A stretch of DNA of 64,000 nt. Source: Vallitaleaceae bacterium 9-2 (lineage in GTDB: Bacteria > Bacillota > Clostridia > Lachnospirales > Vallitaleaceae). The notes below the pieces were generated by a model, which saw only the letters and a list, made by a program, of their open reading frames with translations, made no database searches and was not told the origin of the DNA. The position numbers were made by a program, and so were the translations under genes. Shown here one piece after another: positions 61,416 to 64,000 of this stretch. Where the stretch lies: the NCBI GenBank assembly GCA_038396585.1, contig CP121691.1, forward strand, positions 1,798,001 through 1,862,000, written 5' to 3'. Every line of letters starts with the position of its first letter. Position 1 is the stretch's first letter.

Positions 61416-62703
61416 CTAAAAACCTCACTTTAATGGCATTGGCATGGGCAGTTAGGGCTTCATTTTCTGCAAAGGTAACAATATCTTCTTTTAATGTTGC
61501 AAGTGCCTCTTCATTGTAATATATGATGCTGCTCTTTTTGATAAAATCATCCACAGATAGGGGAGAAAAAAATCGTGCAGTTGCATTGGTCGGCAACACA
61601 TGATTAGGACCTGCCATATAGTCTCCAAGGGGTTCAGGAGAATAATTCCCTAAAAAGATTGCGCCTGCATGGTTAATTTTGTTCATCACCATGACTGGTT
61701 CTTTTGTACATATCTCAAGATGCTCCGGGGCAATTTGGTCCGAAATATGAATAGCATCTTCTAGAGAATTTACCAATATGATAGCACCATAATTTTTAAG
61801 GGATTCTAACATAATCTGGGTTCTTGATAGTGCCTTAGCCTGTTGTTCCAGTTCACGACTTACATCGTCCGCTAATTGCGCACTTGTGGTTACAAGGACA
61901 GAAGAAGCTAGAACATCGTGTTCGGCTTGAGACAACATATCCGCCGCTACATATTTAGCCTTAGCTGTCTCATCAGCAATTATAAGAATCTCTGAGGGAC
62001 CTGCAATCGAATCTATCCCCACCTGACCAAATACTTTTTTCTTGGCGAGCGCGACATATATATTGCCAGGACCCACAATCTTATCTACCTTTTGGATTGT
62101 TTGAGTCCCATAGGCTAAGGCGCCAATGGCTTGGGCACCGCCAACTTTAAGAATTTTTTTTATGCCACAGATGTCTGCTGCAACGAGTGTTGTCGGATTG
62201 ATTTGTCCGTTTTTTAGCATAGGCGTCGTCATGGTAATATCCGCCACTCCTGCCACAAGTGCAGGAATAACATTCATCAAGACGCTGGATGGGTATACTG
62301 CTGTTCCGCCCGGAACATAGACACCAACCCGCTCAATCGGTGATATTTTTTGACCGAGCATTGTGCCAAAAGCATCTGTATCAAACCAGGAATATTTTTT
62401 TTGCTTCATATGATAACTATAGATTTTTTCATAGGCACGCTTGATGACACGAATAAGGTCGGTATCGACTTGCTTATATGCCTCTTTGATTTCGGCTTCT
62501 GAAACAAAAAGCGTCTCTTGGGTAAGTTTTACTTGATCAAACTGCTCGCTGTATTTGATTAAAGCAGCATTCCCTTTGTTTTTGACCGTATCTAAAATTT
62601 GACTTACACTTTGTTCATACTCTTCATAGGAAGTCTGTTCACGTGTTTTTAAAAAATCATCAATAATCAATTTTTTGTTGTTGCGTAAATCATATCTTTT
62701 CAT
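61408..62703 (-). CDS. hisD: Histidinol dehydrogenase
   Basis: 431 residues, normal length. VYVPGGTAVYPSSVLMNVIPA, IVGPGNIYVALAKK, AGPSEILIIAD, and LSQAEHD (zinc site). Last two oxidation steps to histidine. Confidence 0.98.
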   Translation of the reverse strand: MKRYDLRNNKKLIIDDFLKTREQTSYEEYEQSVSQILDTVKNKGNAALIKYSEQFDQVKLTQETLFVSEAEIKEAYKQVDTDLIRVIKRAYEKIYSYHMKQKKYSWFDTDAFGTMLGQKISPIERVGVYVPGGTAVYPSSVLMNVIPALVAGVADITMTTPMLKNGQINPTTLVAADICGIKKILKVGGAQAIGALAYGTQTIQKVDKIVGPGNIYVALAKKKVFGQVGIDSIAGPSEILIIADETAKAKYVAADMLSQAEHDVLASSVLVTTSAQLADDVSRELEQQAKALSRTQIMLESLKNYGAIILVNSLEDAIHISDQIAPEHLEICTKEPVMVMNKINHAGAIFLGNYSPEPLGDYMAGPNHVLPTNATARFFSPLSVDDFIKKSSIIYYNEEALATLKEDIVTFAENEALTAHANAIKVRFLDE

Positions 62704-62717
62704 TGGCTACTCCTCAT

Positions 62718-63353
62718 CTATTGCAAAGTATCTCGCAATTGTGTAATCATCGCATTAATCCGCTCACTTTCCATTTTCATACTCACACGATTAACAATCA
62801 TACGTGCTGATAATGGACAAATCGTCTCTAAAACAACAAGACCATTTTCCTTAAGTGTTGTACCTGTTTCAACAATATCGACAATAACTTCAGACAATCC
62901 AACAAGAGGTGCAAGCTCAATCGAACCATTGAGTTTAATGATTTCTACTTTTTGATTTTTTTTATTATAAAAATAATCTTTGGCAATATTAGGATATTTG
63001 GTTGCAACACGAATGGAGTTATTGTATTTAAGTTGTTCTTTCATCTTTTGTGGACCGGCAACCACCATATTGCACTTACCAAATCCAAGGTCAACCACTT
63101 CATAAAGATTACGTCGTTCTTCTAGAATCGTATCTTTTCCGACAACACCTATGTCAGCCGCACCATATTCAACATAGGTTGGTACGTCGCTTGCTTTTGC
63201 CAAAAAAAACTTTAATTTTAGTTCTTCATTTACAAAAATAAGTTTACGTGTATCCGTATACATCTCTTCACAGGTGATTCCTTGTTCTTCCAGTAATTTT
63301 AAAGCTTTCTTGGCTAAACGGCCCTTTGCAAGAGCAAATGTTAAGTAGCGCAT
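62718..63353 (-). CDS. hisG: ATP phosphoribosyltransferase, short form
   Basis: 211 residues, the short HisG(S) that lacks the C-terminal regulatory domain and needs His[16 protein letters not shown] and the PRPP loop [16 protein letters not shown] are seen. The ATG overlaps the hisZ stop (TAATG); its ribosome site GGAGG lies in the last hisZ codons. Confidence 0.97.
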   Translation of the reverse strand: MRYLTFALAKGRLAKKALKLLEEQGITCEEMYTDTRKLIFVNEELKLKFFLAKASDVPTYVEYGAADIGVVGKDTILEERRNLYEVVDLGFGKCNMVVAGPQKMKEQLKYNNSIRVATKYPNIAKDYFYNKKNQKVEIIKLNGSIELAPLVGLSEVIVDIVETGTTLKENGLVVLETICPLSARMIVNRVSMKMESERINAMITQLRDTLQ

Positions 63354-64000
63354 TATAGGCCTCCTTTTGATAAGTCACTTAAGTTTACCGTATTGGTTTC
63401 ATCCGTTGACAAATTAATGAGTTCAACTGTATCTGCAGCATTAATATACATAATCCCGCCAATATTTTTATTCTTTCCATATTCTTTAGCTATATCCAAC
63501 GCTTGGTTTTTGGTATCCAATTCCACGGTCATTTTCTGGCGTCGAAGAACTTGAGCGAGCTCAATAGCTGTTTTTCTATAGGCTTTATTATAAACAATCA
63601 GCGTATTGGTGGATGGAACATCAATTGCTATCATTTGACGCATAATAGCGCTTAACAACTCGTCTATACGTATGGCAAAGCCAACCGCCGGCATATCATA
63701 GGCAAAAGTGCTTAGTAGCGCATCGTATCGACCACCATCAACAACACTTACACCTGTTCCATAGGTAAAACCCTTAAAAATAATCCCGGTATAGTATTGT
63801 AACTGTGAGACCATTCCTAAATCAAAAGATACATAAGAGCTTAATTTATATTCCTTAAGAATGTTATACACCTCTTTGATTCGCTCGATGGCTTCAAGGG
63901 CAGTAGTGTTGGTCGTTAGTTCCTTTGCCCGTGCTAATACTTCTTCTTGACCAAAGAGCTTTGGAAGCTCAAGCAACCCGTTTTTTGCAGCACTTTCTAT
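63353..64000 (-). CDS. hisZ: HisZ, regulatory subunit of ATP phosphoribosyltransferase (5' partial)
   Basis: C-terminal about 215 residues; the frame is open through the window end. HisRS-like without the tRNA-binding domain: [19 protein letters not shown] and [12 protein letters not shown] are HisZ/HisS motif 3 region signatures. Pairing with short hisG directly downstream identifies it as HisZ rather than HisS. Binds histidine for feedback control. Confidence 0.93.
   Translation of the reverse strand: MESAAKNGLLELPKLFGQEEVLARAKELTTNTTALEAIERIKEVYNILKEYKLSSYVSFDLGMVSQLQYYTGIIFKGFTYGTGVSVVDGGRYDALLSTFAYDMPAVGFAIRIDELLSAIMRQMIAIDVPSTNTLIVYNKAYRKTAIELAQVLRRQKMTVELDTKNQALDIAKEYGKNKNIGGIMYINAADTVELINLSTDETNTVNLSDLSKGGL

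Overview
This window is low-GC (by eye about 35-40%) and looks like a chromosomal segment of an anaerobic clostridium, probably in or near the Lachnospirales. Evidence for this: a six-gene RNF complex, an [FeFe]-hydrogenase-like protein, a Bacillus/Clostridium-type lspA-rluD-pyrR order, DivIVA/SepF/YlmGH division genes, a combined Mre/Rod/Min operon, strong AGGAGG ribosome sites and a single his operon. The genus is not settled by the sequence. I saw no rRNA, tRNA, insertion sequence or CRISPR array.

Layout. 0-6 kb: the end of a CPH-type metal P-ATPase, a FusB-like EF-G-binding protein behind a leader peptide with competing hairpins, a tyrosine recombinase, and a dhaK-dhaL-lacI operon. 6.5-19.6 kb (all minus): one long housekeeping run, yhcC, HlyD-like, yggS, sepF, ylmG, ylmH, divIVA, aroB, lspA, rluD, then pyrR behind a clear PyrR attenuator, uraA, an unknown lipoprotein, and PyrB- and PyrC-like enzymes with altered active-site residues. 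19.8-29.6 kb: a lone P-loop protein, then (minus) DUF4321, maf, radC, mreC, mreD, PBP2, minCDE, rodA, mgsA, without mreB. 29.7-34.6 kb: rnfCDGEAB. 34.8-37.8 kb: a five-gene module of two DRTGG proteins, two HATPase proteins and a hydrogenase with altered H-cluster motifs, probably a sensor. 38-43.6 kb: a small Cys-rich protein, ALDH, lactonase-like propeller, and two rhodanese lipoproteins, one carrying an 825-nt internal duplication. 43.8-50.1 kb: an envelope-sugar group (GT39, GT2, DegT aminotransferase, ATP-grasp) mixed with an ABC permease and binding protein that lack an ATPase. 50.2-54.5 kb: a sulfur locus with TusA, a LysR regulator, a transporter split into two YeeE/YedE halves around a second TusA, and a thioredoxin-reductase-like flavoprotein. 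54.5-57 kb: a release-factor-like protein, an orphan flgB and a membrane/RCK-C protein. 57-64 kb: the histidine operon hisZGDCBHAF(IE), with hisZ cut by the window end.

How parts may work together. The sulfur locus and the rhodanese lipoproteins suggest a route in which surface sulfurtransferases and a split thiosulfate-type channel hand sulfur to TusA carriers, with the flavoprotein supplying electrons; this is inference. The hydrogenase module sits directly downstream of RNF and may couple redox or H2 state to a kinase-like output. The aminotransferase, GT2 and GT39 genes resemble the ArnB/ArnC/ArnT logic of moving an amino sugar onto a lipid carrier and then onto an envelope acceptor. The best candidates for something not well described are the hydrogenase/DRTGG/HATPase module, the split YeeE-TusA locus with its unusual reductase, and the leader upstream of the FusB-like gene.
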